From an uncultured Coriobacteriaceae bacterium (GTDB lineage: Bacteria > Actinomycetota > Coriobacteriia > Coriobacteriales > QAMH01), in contig CADBRF010000250.1 of assembly GCA_902796975.1 (NCBI GenBank), positions 1 through 6,065 of the forward strand: a stretch of DNA of 6,065 nt. The letters run 5' to 3'. Shown one piece after another: positions 5,823 through 6,065 of the stretch. Made by a program: the position numbers and the translations under genes. The notes under the pieces are model-generated. The model worked only from the letters and a program-made list of their open reading frames with translations. It was not told the origin of the DNA and ran no database searches. Position 1 is the first letter of the stretch, and each line of letters begins with the position of its first letter.

Positions 5823-6065
5823 ATGAAAGTTTTCATTTACGACCTGGATAAATGCAACGGTTGCCACAACTGCCAGATCGCCTGCAAGGACGAGCATGTG
5901 GATAACGACTGGAGCCCTTATGCGAAACCGCAACCTGACACGGGGCATTTCTGGTGCAAGGTGGATGAGGAAGTTTGCGGCAAGGTTCCGCACGTCCGCG
6001 TGAAGTACCTGTCCCATCACTGCAACCACTGCGACAACGCGCCCTGCATCAAAGCTGCTCCGGAG
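5823..6065 (+). CDS. 4Fe-4S ferredoxin-type small subunit (AthS/DmsB-like), 3'-truncated by the window edge
   Basis: This is the electron-transfer partner of the molybdenum enzyme; 81 residues are visible and the frame runs off the right edge. The first cluster motif is C11-x2-C14-x2-C17-x3-C21, followed by K-D-E-H. A second set begins C67-x2-C70-x4-C75, in the context H-C-N-H-C-D-N-A-P-C, typical of the DmsB/NrfC/AthS group that carries three or four 4Fe-4S clusters. From memory, the small subunit of pyrogallol transhydroxylase has the same layout, including the D-E-H after the first motif, a G-H-x-W segment (41-44 here) and the x-C-x-H-C-x-N-A-P-C block. There is no signal peptide, so it should be cytoplasmic with its partner. 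C45 and C52 lie between the two motifs and are not obvious ligands. It starts 15 bases after the large subunit stop, so the two are surely co-transcribed. How many cluster motifs follow, and whether a membrane anchor gene comes next, cannot be seen. Confidence 0.92.
   Translation, partial: MKVFIYDLDKCNGCHNCQIACKDEHVDNDWSPYAKPQPDTGHFWCKVDEEVCGKVPHVRVKYLSHHCNHCDNAPCIKAAPE

Noticed and set aside
4272..6029. Long minus-strand open frame (585 codons) opposite the molybdenum enzyme and iron-sulfur genes
   Set aside because: It is an antisense shadow of GC-rich, codon-biased coding sequence. Its translation resembles no family, while the plus strand encodes strongly conserved motifs throughout.
1..6065. 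CRISPR arrays, tRNA or rRNA genes, insertion sequences and attachment sites
   Set aside because: I found no regularly spaced repeats, no cloverleaf or rRNA signature, no transposase or integrase coding and no terminal inverted repeats.

Overview
The window comes from a GC-rich, anaerobe-type genome and looks like an accessory locus of a gut or rumen actinobacterium of the Eggerthellaceae/Coriobacteriia type. That assignment is inference. It rests on the pairing of a membrane-bound LuxR-type regulator (12 predicted helices plus a C-terminal HTH) with a divergently transcribed molybdenum enzyme of the pyrogallol transhydroxylase/catechol dehydroxylase type, an arrangement known from Eggerthella and Gordonibacter. 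No rRNA or other taxonomic marker is present.

Layout. Positions 1-1306 (+) hold the 3' part of an APC-family amino-acid/amine permease whose start lies left of the window. Positions 1307-1442 are a short convergent intergenic stretch with a strong hairpin terminator for the permease and a second small perfect hairpin close to the regulator's stop. Positions 1443-2942 (-) encode the 499-residue membrane LuxR-type regulator. Positions 2943-3191 are a divergent control region of 249 bases carrying a 36-bp near-perfect palindrome (3029-3064) and further copies of its inner half-site. Positions 3192-5807 (+) encode an 871-residue bis-MGD molybdenum enzyme closely resembling the large subunit of pyrogallol-phloroglucinol transhydroxylase (AthL). 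Fifteen bases later, from 5823 and running off the right edge, comes its ferredoxin-like 4Fe-4S partner (AthS-like).

How the parts fit. The molybdenum subunit and the iron-sulfur subunit should form a soluble cytoplasmic heterodimer that removes or transfers a hydroxyl group on a polyphenol or similar aromatic ring. The regulator, read from the other side of the palindrome, is the obvious candidate for substrate-dependent induction of the operon. The permease is on the far side of the regulator, in its own transcription unit, and may or may not belong to the same function. The substrate cannot be read from the sequence: the Mo-ligand region matches AthL, but several residues lining the AthL pocket appear changed.
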